Shown here piece by piece: positions 22,130 through 30,073 of a DNA stretch of 31,570 bases. Origin of the DNA: an uncultured Alistipes sp. (GTDB lineage: Bacteria; Bacteroidota; Bacteroidia; Bacteroidales; Rikenellaceae); contig CATKXN010000019.1 in NCBI GenBank assembly GCA_949840605.1, forward strand, positions 1-31,570, given 5' to 3'. Each line of letters starts with the position of its first letter. The first letter of the stretch is position 1. Below the pieces are notes generated by a model. The model saw only the letters and a program-made list of their open reading frames with translations. It made no database searches and was not told the DNA's origin. A program made the position numbers and the translations under genes.

Positions 22130-23593
22130 TTACTCCAATACGATAGGCTTGTATTTCGGCACCAGCGCCTTCATCACGATCCAGCCGATGAGGTAAGCCA
22201 CGGCGCAGATGCAGAAGACGACGAAATAACCGGCAGGTTTTCCCTCGAAGCCCATGTATGTCATGTTGGTCTCCTCGGCATGCACGAACAGCCATCCGGC
22301 GAACCATTGCAGGATCATCGAGCCGACGCCGCCGGCCATGCCGCCGATGCCCGTCACGGTGGCGATCGCCGACTTGGGGAACATGTCGCCCACGGTCGAG
22401 AAGATGTTGGCCGACCACGACTGGTGCGCCGCGCCGCCGATACCGATCAAGATAATCGGGAACCACGGCGAAATGGTGCCCAGGGGCTGTGCCAGCAGCA
22501 CCAGCAGCGGGAAGAACGCGAAGATCAGCATGGCGCGCATACGGGCCGCATAGGGGTTCAGCCCCGTCTTGTTGATGATGATCGTCGGGAGCTTGCCGCC
22601 GTAGATCGAGAGCATCGTGATGGCGTAGAGCGTGAAGATCAGCGCCACGCCCAACCCCTCGGACATCTTGATCCCGAACTGCGAATTGAGGTACGAGGGG
22701 GTCCAGAAGAGGAAGAACCACCACACGCCGTCGGTCATGAACTTACCGAAGGCGAAAGCCCAGGTCTGCTTGAACGAAAGGGTTTTCCAGAACGACATCT
22801 TCGGGCACTCGTCCTCCGTCTCCTCCTTGGCGACGGCGCCGTCGATGACCTCGTTTTTGTCCTGCTCGATATACTCCAGCTCGGCGGCGTTCACCTGCGG
22901 GTGCTCCGACGGCTTCTTGTACATGAAGACCCAGAAACCCATCCAGACGAATCCCAGGGCGCCGATCACGATGAAAGCCATCTCCCAGCCCCAGGCCTTG
23001 GCCAGCAGCGGAATGGTCAGCGGGGCGAACAGCGCGCCGATCGAAGCGCCGGCGTTGAAGATCGAGGTGGCATAGGCGCGGTCCTTCTTGGGGAAGTACT
23101 CGGCAGTCACCTTGATGGCTGCGGGGAAGTTGCCCGCCTCACCGAGTGCGAGGATGCAGCGTGCGGCGATGAAGAAATACATGCTGACCATGGCGATAGT
23201 CGCGGCCACGGCCGATCCGGCCTCGACGGCGCGCAGCGCGGCGGCATTGGGAAGCCCGACCCACGCCTCGGTGGCCACGCCGCAGAGGGCGTGCATGCAG
23301 GCTCCCAGCGACCAGACGCCGATGGCCCACAGATAACCTTTCTTGGTGCCCATCCAGTCGATGAAACGGCCTGCGAAGAGCATGCAGACGGCGTAGACGA
23401 TCGAAAAGATCGATGTGATGAGTCCGTAATGGTACTCGTTCCAGTGGAATTCGGGTTTGATGAATTCGTCCCACGTCAGCGAAAGCACCTGACGGTCGAG
23501 ATAATTAACGGTCGTTGCGAAGAAAAGCATCGCACAGATGACCCAGCGGTACTGCGTCATCTTCCCGGCGAGAGTCGATTGATTCTTTGACAT
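22130..23593 (-). CDS. exuT: Hexuronate MFS transporter (ExuT-like, anion:cation symporter family)
   Basis: The 487-residue product is an inner-membrane major-facilitator protein with about twelve helices. Its N-terminal NYLDRQVLSLTWDEFIKPEF, the RFIDWMGTKKGY loop 2 motif, ILALGEAGNFPAAIKVTAEYFPKKDRA and the WSANIFSTVGDMFPKSAIATVTGIGGMAGGVG block are typical of the hexuronate/glucarate branch of the anion:cation symporter family. It probably imports galacturonate and glucuronate with protons. A charged cytoplasmic loop with VIDGAVAKEETEDE lies between the two six-helix halves. Its place between eda and uxaB supports the assignment; the exact substrate is inferred from context. Confidence 0.9.
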   Translation of the reverse strand: MSKNQSTLAGKMTQYRWVICAMLFFATTVNYLDRQVLSLTWDEFIKPEFHWNEYHYGLITSIFSIVYAVCMLFAGRFIDWMGTKKGYLWAIGVWSLGACMHALCGVATEAWVGLPNAAALRAVEAGSAVAATIAMVSMYFFIAARCILALGEAGNFPAAIKVTAEYFPKKDRAYATSIFNAGASIGALFAPLTIPLLAKAWGWEMAFIVIGALGFVWMGFWVFMYKKPSEHPQVNAAELEYIEQDKNEVIDGAVAKEETEDECPKMSFWKTLSFKQTWAFAFGKFMTDGVWWFFLFWTPSYLNSQFGIKMSEGLGVALIFTLYAITMLSIYGGKLPTIIINKTGLNPYAARMRAMLIFAFFPLLVLLAQPLGTISPWFPIILIGIGGAAHQSWSANIFSTVGDMFPKSAIATVTGIGGMAGGVGSMILQWFAGWLFVHAEETNMTYMGFEGKPAGYFVVFCICAVAYLIGWIVMKALVPKYKPIVLE

Positions 23594-23647
23594 TTATTCG
23601 GTTTTTAATAAGTAGTGTTCGGGGGTCGGTGAGCCGCATGAACGGCA

Positions 23648-23676
23648 TCCGGCGGCGGAGCGGGGCCGCCGCCGGA
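23648..23676 (-). other. GC-rich intercistronic hairpin between eda and exuT
   Basis: TCCGGCGGCGG and CCGCCGCCGGA form a perfect 11-bp stem with a 7-nt loop; GTTCG..GGTCGG and CGACCGAAC around it can extend it. No T-tract follows, so mRNA processing or 3'-end protection is more likely than termination. Confidence 0.6.
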
Positions 23677-23699
23677 CGACCGAACTTACGGAATCGGTT

Positions 23700-24368
23700 T
23701 TAACGCACCTTGGCGATCACATCCAGAGCGAAACGGCATTTTTCAGTCACAGCGTTCCAGTCTTTGGCAGCTATCACCTCTTTGGGGAAGAGCTGCGAGC
23801 CCATGCCGACGCAGAAAACTCCGGCCTTGAACCACGCCGTGAGGTTCTCCTCGGTGGGCTCCACGGCTCCGGTGGCCATGATGTTCGACCACGGCAGCGG
23901 TGCCTTGACGTTCTTGACGAACGACGGACCGCCGACGTTGCCCGCAGGGAACACCTTCGTCAGGTCGCAGCCCAGTTCCTGCGCCAGACCGATCTCGGTG
24001 ACCGATCCGCAGCCCGGGGTGTAGGGCACCAGGTGGCGGTTGCAGACCTTGGCGACCTCGGTGTTCAAGTAGGGACCCACGACGAAATTGGCGCCGTACT
24101 GGATGTACAGGGCCGCGGTCGGGGCGTCGACGATCGTACCCACGCCCAGCACCATCTCAGGGCACTCTTTGGCGGCGAACTTGATGACCTCGACGAATAC
24201 CTCCGAAGCGAAATCGCCGCGGTTGGTGAACTCGAAAGCGCGCACGCCGCCCTCGTAGCAGGCCTTCACGACCTGCTTGGCGATCTCGGCGTCAGCGTGA
24301 TAGAATACGGGAACCATGCCGGTCTTGGCAATGGCTTCCATGACTTGCATTTTTGAAAAACGTGCCAT
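23700..24368 (-). CDS. eda: KDPG aldolase (2-keto-3-deoxy-6-phosphogluconate aldolase)
   Basis: The 222-residue product cleaves KDPG to pyruvate and glyceraldehyde-3-phosphate. It is a class I aldolase of TIM-barrel fold. The general-base glutamate is visible as Glu46 in RAFEFTNRG, and the Schiff-base lysine as Lys138 in [13 protein letters not shown]. Other family blocks are [34 protein letters not shown] and the phosphate-binding GMGSQLF. Length is normal (about 205-225). It lies 158 bp after kdgK, the longest gap in the operon, and may have its own control; a TTGGTAAT half-site lies about 20 bp upstream of its start. Confidence 0.94.
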   Translation of the reverse strand: MARFSKMQVMEAIAKTGMVPVFYHADAEIAKQVVKACYEGGVRAFEFTNRGDFASEVFVEVIKFAAKECPEMVLGVGTIVDAPTAALYIQYGANFVVGPYLNTEVAKVCNRHLVPYTPGCGSVTEIGLAQELGCDLTKVFPAGNVGGPSFVKNVKAPLPWSNIMATGAVEPTEENLTAWFKAGVFCVGMGSQLFPKEVIAAKDWNAVTEKCRFALDVIAKVR

Positions 24369-24526
24369 TATCTTATTGTATTTTAATTACCAATCAAATC
24401 CGTTTTGTCGTCAGGGCGAGGCGGATTCCGGTTTTCGCGCCGCGGGACACGGATGGGATACAGTCGCCTATTTCCCATTCGGGGTCTGCGAGGGAAGGCC
24501 GAAAGGCATCCGCCCTCACGGCAAAA

Positions 24527-25546
24527 TCAGCGCTGTACCCGGCCGCTGGCATTGCCGCCGGCCAGACTCTCGACCTCCTCGGCCGATACGAGGTTGAAGT
24601 CGCCGTTGATCGTGTGCTTCAGGGCCGATGCCGCCACGGCGAACTCCAGCGCCTCGCCCTGCGTCGGCTTGGTCAGCAGGCCGTGGATCACGCCGCCCGA
24701 GAACGAGTCGCCGCCGCCCACGCGGTCGATGATCGGGTCGATGTCGTAACGCTTCGACTCGTAGAACTCCTTGCCGTTGTAGATCATGGCCTTCCAGCCG
24801 TTGTGCGTGGCCGAGAACGACTCGCGCAGCGTCGAGATCACGTATTTGAATCCGAACGTCTCGGCCATCTGGCGGAAAATGCCCTTGTAGCCTTCGGCGT
24901 TGGTTTCGCCGCCCTCGACGTCGGCGTCGGGCTTGAACCCGAGGCACAGCTCGGCATCCTCCTCGTTGCCGATGCAGACATCGACGTACTGCATCAGGGG
25001 CTTCATGATCGACTGCGCCTTCTCCTTGGTCCAGAGCTTCTTGCGGAAGTTCAGGTCCACCGACACCGTCACGCCGTGACGCTTGGCGGCCTCGCAGGCC
25101 AGACGGGTCAGCTCGGCGGCCTTGTCCGAAATCGCGGGCGTGATGCCCGACCAGTGGAACCAGTCGGCGCCCTCCATGACGGCGTCGAAGTCGAAATCCT
25201 GCGGATCGGCCTCGGCGATCGCCGAGTGTGCACGGTCGTAGATAACCTTCGAGGGTCGCATCGAAGCGCCCGTTTCGAGGTAATAGATACCCACGCGGTC
25301 GCCGCCGCGGGCTATGAAATCGGTCCGAACACCATACTTGCGCAGCGCGTTCACCGCCGACTGGCCGATCTCGTGCTTCGGAAGCTTCGAGACGAAATAA
25401 GCCTCGTGGCCGTAGTTGGCGCACGAAACGGCTACGTTGGCCTCGCCGCCGCCGTAGACGACGTCGAACGAATCGGACTGAACGAAACGCGTATTGCCGG
25501 GCGTCGAAAGACGCAGCATGATCTCACCTAATGTTACGATTTTCAT
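24527..25546 (-). CDS. kdgK: 2-keto-3-deoxygluconate kinase (PfkB family)
   Basis: The 339-residue product phosphorylates KDG to KDPG. It has both PfkB signatures: the N-terminal GEIMLRLSTPG...YGGGEANVAVSCANYG (glycine-rich, about residues 7-47) and the C-terminal VGGGDSFSGGVIHGL (about 276-290) with the catalytic aspartate. Between them are YYLETGASMRPSKVIYDR, HWSGITPAIS, DLNFRKKLW and GNEEDAELCLG, all typical of KdgK. It starts 15 bp after uxaC. A second, divergent copy lies at 28643-29689 on the other strand. Confidence 0.94.
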   Translation of the reverse strand: MKIVTLGEIMLRLSTPGNTRFVQSDSFDVVYGGGEANVAVSCANYGHEAYFVSKLPKHEIGQSAVNALRKYGVRTDFIARGGDRVGIYYLETGASMRPSKVIYDRAHSAIAEADPQDFDFDAVMEGADWFHWSGITPAISDKAAELTRLACEAAKRHGVTVSVDLNFRKKLWTKEKAQSIMKPLMQYVDVCIGNEEDAELCLGFKPDADVEGGETNAEGYKGIFRQMAETFGFKYVISTLRESFSATHNGWKAMIYNGKEFYESKRYDIDPIIDRVGGGDSFSGGVIHGLLTKPTQGEALEFAVAASALKHTINGDFNLVSAEEVESLAGGNASGRVQR

Positions 25547-25561
25547 GGTTCTGTTTGCGTA

Positions 25562-26974
25562 TTAAAATTTGAAGAAATTCTTAGCGTTCTTGTAGCAGAT
25601 GCCCTCAATGATCTCGCGCCCGATGAAGTCGATCTCCGAAGCGGGCAGCAGGCCGTTCTCGATGTCGCTGCCCACGAGGTTGCACAGCGTGCGCCGGAAA
25701 TACTCGTGGCGCGGGTACGAGAGGAACGACCGCGAGTCGGTCAGCATGCCGACGAAACGGCTCAGCAGGCCCAGCGTCGAGAGGGCGTTCATCTGCTTCT
25801 CCATGCCGTCCTTCTGGTCGAGGAACCACCACCCCGAGCCGAACTGAATCTTCCCGGCGCCGTAACGCCCGTCCTGGAAGTTGCCGATCATCGTGGCCAC
25901 GAGCTCGTTGTCGCGGGGATTGAGGTTGTAGATGATGGTCTTGGTGAGCTTGTCCTCCCGGTCGAGCAGGTCGAAGAATTTCGACATCTGCCTGCCGACC
26001 GTAAAGTCGCCGATCGAGTCGAAGCCCGTGTCGGGCCCCAACTGCTTGAACATGCGGCTGTTGTTGTTGCGGATGGCACCGTAGTGGAACTGCTGCGTCC
26101 AGCCCGTCTCCCAGTCCATGACGGCGAACTCGACCATCATGGCGGTCTTGTACTTGCGAATCTCTTCGGGCGTCAGCGCCTGCCCGCCGTATACCTTATT
26201 AAAAATAGCGTCGATTTCGGACTGGGTGTAATCCTCGGCGTAGAACTCCTCGATGCCGTGGTCCGAGAGGCGGCAGCCCACCGATTCGAAGAACTTGTGA
26301 CGTACGCGCAGGGCCTCGATCACGTCGGCGAATTTCGAAATCGAGACGCCCGAAACCTCCGAAAGCTGCTCCATGTAGGCGCGGAACCCGGCCGGAGACT
26401 CCACGGCCATCGCCTTGTCGGGACGCCACGTGGGAAGCATCTTGGTCGCAAAACCGTCCTCACGGACCTTGATATGATGTTCGAGCGAATCCACGGGGTC
26501 GTCCGTCGTGCACACCGCCTCGACGTTGTATCGGCGCATCAGACCGCGGGCATGGTACTCGGGCTTCTGCAGCAGCGCCGTACAATGGTCGTAGATCTCG
26601 CGGGCCGTCGTGGGGTTCAGCAGCTTCGTCACCCCGAAAGCGGTCTTCAGTTCGAGATGGGTCCAGTGGTAGAGCGGATTGCGCATCGTATAGGGCACCG
26701 TCTCGGCCCATTTCTCGAATTTCTCCCAGTCGGAGGTATCCTTGCCCGTACAGTATTTCTCGTCGACACCGTTCGTTCGCATCGCGCGCCATTTGTAGTG
26801 GTCGCCTTCGAGCCAGATCTTCGACAGGTTGTCGAAGCGGTGGTCCTCGGCGACATACCCGGGGATCAGGTGGCAGTGGTAGTCGATGATCGGCATCTTG
26901 GCCGCGTGGTCATGGTAAAGACGCTGCGCAGTCTCGGTCTGCAACAGGAAGTTGTCGTCGTTAAACTGTTTCAT
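25562..26974 (-). CDS. uxaC: Glucuronate/galacturonate isomerase
   Basis: The 470-residue product isomerises D-galacturonate to D-tagaturonate and D-glucuronate to D-fructuronate. It is an amidohydrolase-fold enzyme: the metal-binding HxH is visible in MPIIDYHCHL (His33, His35). Further family blocks are DHYKWRAMRTNGV, NPLYHWTHLELKTAFG, CTTDDPVDSLEHH, LPTWRPDKA, QFHYGAIRNNNSRMF, GFDSIGDF and YNLNPRDN. The length is that of UxaC (about 470). It is the first gene of the operon and faces the DUF4861 gene across a 203-bp control region. A small GC hairpin (CGGGCG with CGCCCG, about 27008-27030) lies in its leader. Confidence 0.95.
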   Translation of the reverse strand: MKQFNDDNFLLQTETAQRLYHDHAAKMPIIDYHCHLIPGYVAEDHRFDNLSKIWLEGDHYKWRAMRTNGVDEKYCTGKDTSDWEKFEKWAETVPYTMRNPLYHWTHLELKTAFGVTKLLNPTTAREIYDHCTALLQKPEYHARGLMRRYNVEAVCTTDDPVDSLEHHIKVREDGFATKMLPTWRPDKAMAVESPAGFRAYMEQLSEVSGVSISKFADVIEALRVRHKFFESVGCRLSDHGIEEFYAEDYTQSEIDAIFNKVYGGQALTPEEIRKYKTAMMVEFAVMDWETGWTQQFHYGAIRNNNSRMFKQLGPDTGFDSIGDFTVGRQMSKFFDLLDREDKLTKTIIYNLNPRDNELVATMIGNFQDGRYGAGKIQFGSGWWFLDQKDGMEKQMNALSTLGLLSRFVGMLTDSRSFLSYPRHEYFRRTLCNLVGSDIENGLLPASEIDFIGREIIEGICYKNAKNFFKF

Positions 26975-27078
26975 GTCTGTCTATCTGTTTCTATAATCGT
27001 TCGTTTCGGGCGGGGCTCCGTAAAGCGCCCGTTTTCACCATGTAAAATTACGAACTTTACGTCACTCCCGATACGAAA

Positions 27079-27121
27079 ATTTGCCAAATAAAGTAGATTA
27101 TTTGCCAATTTGGTTGACCAA
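27079..27121. promoter_or_regulatory. Candidate ExuR/UxuR-like GntR operator plus direct repeats
   Basis: A 12-bp palindrome TTGGT-TG-ACCAA (27110-27121) resembles the TTGGTnnACCAA core of enterobacterial ExuR/UxuR sites. It covers the -33 TTG of the DUF4861 promoter. Just beside it, ATTTGCCAA occurs twice (27079-27087 and 27100-27108), exactly 21 bp apart, or two helical turns. The site lies between two hexuronate-related transcription units. No regulator gene is in the window. Confidence 0.55.
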
Positions 27122-27144
27122 TGTACGGAAAAATCGTAAATTTG
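27114..27144 (+). promoter_or_regulatory. Bacteroidetes-type promoter for the DUF4861 gene
   Basis: TTG (27114-27116), 20 nt, then TAAATTTG (27137-27144), a perfect TAnnTTTG box. The start codon is 34 bp downstream. Confidence 0.75.
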
Positions 27145-27177
27145 CCTAAAATACAACAAAAAATCTTTTAACATAGT

Positions 27178-28302
27178 ATGATGAAAAACATGATTCTTGG
27201 GATTGCAGCCGCGCTGACAGCCTCCTGCGCCCCCGCTTTGAAGGTCGACGTCGCCAACACGACCGAGATCGAACGCGACGACGAAACCGTCGAAATCGCC
27301 TGGTCCGAGGTAGCCGCGCTCAAGGGCGCAACGCCGGAAAACATCGTCGTCCTGAACGACGACAACGAGCAGATTCCCTCGCAGGTGCTCTTCCGCGGCA
27401 CGCCGGAGCCTCAGGCGCTGATCTTCCAGACCGATGCCGACCCGATGGAGACCAAGCGGTTCAAAATCATTACGGGCGTGCGCGAAAACTACCCTGCACA
27501 GGCATTCGGACGTACCGTTCCCGAACGCTACGACGACTATGCCTGGGAGAACAACAAGGTGGCCTACCGTCTTTACGGCCCGGCGCTGGAGACCTCGCCC
27601 GAGAAACTCATCACCCCGGGTATCGACGTGTGGGTGAAGTGCACCGACAAGCTGGTGATCGACGAGTGGTACGCCCGCGGCAAATACCACCACAATTTCG
27701 GCGACGGCATGGACTGCTACAAGGTGGGCGTAACGCTCGGCTCGGGGGCTTCGCTGCCTTTCGCAGGCGGTAAGTTCTGGATGATGGGCCACAACTATGC
27801 CACGGCCCGGACGCTGGACAACGGCCCGATCCGCACCACCGTGGAGCTGACCTACGCGCCGTTCGATGTCGACGGCACCCCCGTGTCGCTCACCAAAACC
27901 ATCTCGCTCGACGCCAACCAGCGTTTCAACCGCATGGACAACGTCTACGAGGGGGCTTTCACCGAAATGCCGATCGCCGCGGGCTTCGTGCGCCACAACG
28001 TGAAGCGCCTGATGACGGGCGACGACTGGATGGGCATGGTCGAGGCCGCCTCGGATTCGAAGAACCCCGCACGCGACGGCGACATCTTCCTGGGCGTAAT
28101 CCTGCCCGGCGCCGAGATGCTGGCCGACACGCTGGGCCACGCCGTGGCCGTGAAGAACGTGAAGCCGGGCCAGACGCTGACCTACTACGCCGGTTCGGGA
28201 TGGAGCCAGGGCGGCGTGAAGGATATGGGCGAATGGGTCGAAGAGATCGGCACGGCGCAGGCCGCCGCCGTGAATCCGCTCCGGGTGACCGTCCGCAAAT
28301 AG
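27178..28302 (+). CDS. DUF4861 domain lipoprotein, probably in pectin/uronate metabolism
   Basis: The 374-residue product has a short lipoprotein signal with Cys17 (ALTASC-AP). An N-terminal strand-rich part (VDVANTTEIERDDETVEIAW...IVVLNDDNEQIPSQV) leads into the main domain with DYAWENNKVAYRLYGPALE, GIDVWVKC, YHHNFGDGMDCYKVG, GGKFWMMGHNYATARTLDNGPIRTTVELTYAPF and AAGFVRHN, which matches DUF4861 as I remember the family. Such proteins are often found beside pectin-degrading genes, and the conserved His, Trp and Asp residues suggest an enzyme, but I know of no reaction to assign. It is divergent from uxaC and shares a putative uronate operator. An 8-bp inverted repeat (CAAATAGC with GCTATTTG, 28296-28320) covers its stop codon. 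Confidence 0.75.
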   Translation: MMKNMILGIAAALTASCAPALKVDVANTTEIERDDETVEIAWSEVAALKGATPENIVVLNDDNEQIPSQVLFRGTPEPQALIFQTDADPMETKRFKIITGVRENYPAQAFGRTVPERYDDYAWENNKVAYRLYGPALETSPEKLITPGIDVWVKCTDKLVIDEWYARGKYHHNFGDGMDCYKVGVTLGSGASLPFAGGKFWMMGHNYATARTLDNGPIRTTVELTYAPFDVDGTPVSLTKTISLDANQRFNRMDNVYEGAFTEMPIAAGFVRHNVKRLMTGDDWMGMVEAASDSKNPARDGDIFLGVILPGAEMLADTLGHAVAVKNVKPGQTLTYYAGSGWSQGGVKDMGEWVEEIGTAQAAAVNPLRVTVRK

Positions 28303-28349
28303 CAGGAAAAAGGCTATTTGCCTATTACGAAGTATCGCATGACTGCAAC

Positions 28350-28454
28350 GTCATTGCGAGGAGGGCGCAGACCCGACGCGGCAATCCGCACCGGAGTCGT
28401 CACGTCACAAAATACACGCAGATTGCCACGCTCCTTTCGTTCGCTCGCAATGAC
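28350..28454. repeat. 105-bp palindromic interspersed repeat
   Basis: The ends GTCATTGCGAG (28350-28360) and CTCGCAATGAC (28444-28454) are perfect 11-bp inverted repeats, and GGCAATC / GATTGCC lies inside. Elements with CATTGCGAG ends are common non-coding interspersed repeats in several bacterial phyla. It has no coding capacity. Confidence 0.75.
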
Positions 28455-28506
28455 TTGCCGATCTATTTCGCCTGCATAAGACAATTATTCACCCTTCATT
28501 ATCAAC

Positions 28507-28532
28507 AGTCCGGTCATCAGACCGGACTTTTT
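28507..28532 (+). terminator. Rho-independent terminator after the DUF4861 gene
   Basis: AGTCCGGTC and GACCGGACT form a perfect 9-bp stem with an ATCA loop, followed by TTTT. It separates the DUF4861 gene from the second kdgK, so the latter is transcribed independently. Confidence 0.9.
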
Positions 28533-28613
28533 CGTACCCTTTGGAACGTAATGATCCTTCAGTATGCCGGAAAGTTTTTACCGCTCCGCAACACAATTCG
28601 GGCTTGATTTTCG

Positions 28614-28621
28614 TATCTTTG
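28614..28621 (+). promoter_or_regulatory. -7 promoter element for the second KDG kinase gene
   Basis: TATCTTTG, a perfect TAnnTTTG box, ends 21 bp before the ATG at 28643. No good -33 TTG at 19-21 nt is seen. Confidence 0.6.
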
Positions 28622-28642
28622 CTCATCCTATTCTCAAAAACC

Positions 28643-29689
28643 ATGAATAACCCAAAAATCGTCACTTTCGGAGAGATCATGCTGCGGCTCACGCCGCCCG
28701 ACTACCTGCGTTTCAACCAAACCGACCTGTTCCGCGCCAGCTACGGCGGCAGCGAGGCCAACGTCGCCGTCTCGCTGGCCAATTTCGGACTCCGCAGCGA
28801 GTTCATCACCCGCCTGCCCGAAAACCGCGTGGCGGACGCATGTCTCGACGATCTGCGCCGCTACGGTGTCGGAACCGACGGCATTCTCCGCGGCGGCAAG
28901 CGTCTGGGGCTTTATTATATGGAGGAGGCCGCATCCATGCGCTCCACCCACGTCGTCTACGACCGCGCCGACTCGGCTTTCGACACACTCCGCCCGGGGA
29001 TGGTCGACTGGCATGCGCTTTTCGCCGATGCTTCGTGGTTCCACTGGTCGGGCATCTCGGCCGCAGTGAGCGCCGACACGGCGGCCGTATGCGCTGAGGC
29101 GATCGCCGTGGCCCGGGAGATGGGACTGACCGTCTCATGCGACATCAACTACCGCAAAAACCTCTGGAAATACGGCAAGGAGCCGCAGGAGGTGCTGCCC
29201 CCACTGATGGCCGAGTGCGACGTCTTCTTCGGCACGGACGACGAATACGAGAAAATACTCGGCATGAGCCTGCCGAAATTCGAGGCCCGCGACGCCTCCT
29301 ACCGTCCCGACACGGCCGGTTACGAACGGGCTTCGGCCGAAGTCGCGGCGCGTTTCCCCCGCTGCCGGGGCATCGTCTTCGGGCTCCGCAGCGTCCTGAG
29401 CGCCAACCATCACCTGATCTCCGGAACGCTCTACACCGGGGGCCTGCTGCTCTCCACACGGGTGTACGACATCGACAACGTGGTGGACTGCGTCGGCGTG
29501 GGCGACGCTTTCGTGGGCGGGCTGATCTACGGAATGGCCGTACACGCCGGGGACATGCAGTTCGCACTCGATTTCGGCACCGCGGCCTGCGCGCTGAAGA
29601 ACACCGTACCGGGCGACTACAACCAGTTCACGGCCGAAGAGGTCGCCCAACTGGCGCGCGGCTCCGTCTCGGGCCGCATCGCCCGCTAA
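28643..29689 (+). CDS. kdgK: Second 2-keto-3-deoxygluconate kinase-like PfkB sugar kinase
   Basis: The 348-residue product matches the operon KdgK across its length: GEIMLRLTPPDYLRF, YGGSEANVAVSLANFG, YYMEEAASMRSTHVVYDR, HWSGISAAVS, DINYRKNLWKYG, and the catalytic GVGDAFVGGLIYGM (about residues 285-298). Like KdgK, it has an SxxGRI-type C-terminal tail. It differs in an insertion around DEYEKILGMSLPKFEARDASY, so it may be specialised for KDG from another source or for a different keto-sugar acid. The start at 28643 is supported by the -7 box ending 21 bp upstream and by alignment of the N-terminal beta-strand; a longer frame from 28541 would run through the promoter. It is followed by the hairpin-repeat region. 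Confidence 0.9.
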   Translation: MNNPKIVTFGEIMLRLTPPDYLRFNQTDLFRASYGGSEANVAVSLANFGLRSEFITRLPENRVADACLDDLRRYGVGTDGILRGGKRLGLYYMEEAASMRSTHVVYDRADSAFDTLRPGMVDWHALFADASWFHWSGISAAVSADTAAVCAEAIAVAREMGLTVSCDINYRKNLWKYGKEPQEVLPPLMAECDVFFGTDDEYEKILGMSLPKFEARDASYRPDTAGYERASAEVAARFPRCRGIVFGLRSVLSANHHLISGTLYTGGLLLSTRVYDIDNVVDCVGVGDAFVGGLIYGMAVHAGDMQFALDFGTAACALKNTVPGDYNQFTAEEVAQLARGSVSGRIAR

Positions 29690-29693
29690 CCGG

Positions 29694-29880
29694 CCGGCCT
29701 AAGAGCCGCCGGCGTAAGACGCAGGTTTCATGAGGCGAAAGGCCCGCTTTCTCGCTTCCCGGTTTTGCGCCCGCGCCGGCTAAGAGACTCCGGCCTAAGA
29801 GGCCGGTTTTAGGGGAGGGGTATAGTGCGCTGACAATCCAGTTCTCGTCCCGCCGGCGTAAGATGTCGGTTTTAGGAGGC
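29694..29880 (+). repeat. Array of five CCGGC(N)TAAGA hairpin repeats
   Basis: Copies of CCGGC(N)TAAGA start at 29694, 29709, 29776 (one base shorter), 29790 and 29853. The three best extend to 17-nt hairpins with an AAG loop: CCGGCGT-AAG-ACGCAGG, CCGGCCT-AAG-AGGCCGG and CCGGCGT-AAG-ATGTCGG. Each is followed by TTTTAGG or a similar TTT-AGG. Stem position 6 changes from G-C to C-G to G-U with pairing kept, so the structure appears conserved rather than only the sequence. The first copy begins 4 bp after the kdgK stop codon. Confidence 0.75.
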
Positions 29881-29985
29881 GAGCAACCTGCCGGAATGCT
29901 TTCCGCCCACCCGGCGCCCACCCGGCTGAACAATTCCGCATTATCGCTTGCAGCGGAAAAAGAACACCGGGAAGGCGGAGCGTAA

Positions 29986-30030
29986 AAAACGGGGCGGGTT
30001 TGCTCGCAAACCCGCGAAGGCGCCCGTTTT
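29986..30030. repeat. Long perfect inverted repeat (cruciform)
   Basis: AAAACGGG (29986-29993) pairs with CCCGTTTT (30023-30030), and inside it GCGGGTTTGC (29994-30003) pairs with GCAAACCCGC (30006-30015) with only TC between. The 7-nt unpaired stretch GAAGGCG lies on one side. The 2-nt loop suits a DNA cruciform or an inserted repeat better than a normal terminator. Confidence 0.7.
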
Positions 30031-30073
30031 ATCGCAGCCGAGCGGTGTTCCCGCGAAAGCGACAGGCGGATGG

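Larger units (their letters stand above)
28303..28642. other. Intergenic region between the DUF4861 and second kdgK genes
   Basis: I see no coding sequence in these 340 bp. They contain a 105-bp interspersed palindromic repeat, a strong terminator and the promoter box of the next gene, each listed separately. Confidence 0.7.

Noticed and set aside
21887..23590. A 567-residue plus-strand frame antisense to exuT
   Set aside because: It has long His/Asp/Arg/Glu-rich stretches and no hydrophobic core; exuT on the other strand is a well-supported transporter.
24340..24400. TTGGTAAT near the eda start as a second ExuR-like operator
   Set aside because: Only one half-site is present; the other arm does not match ACCAA.
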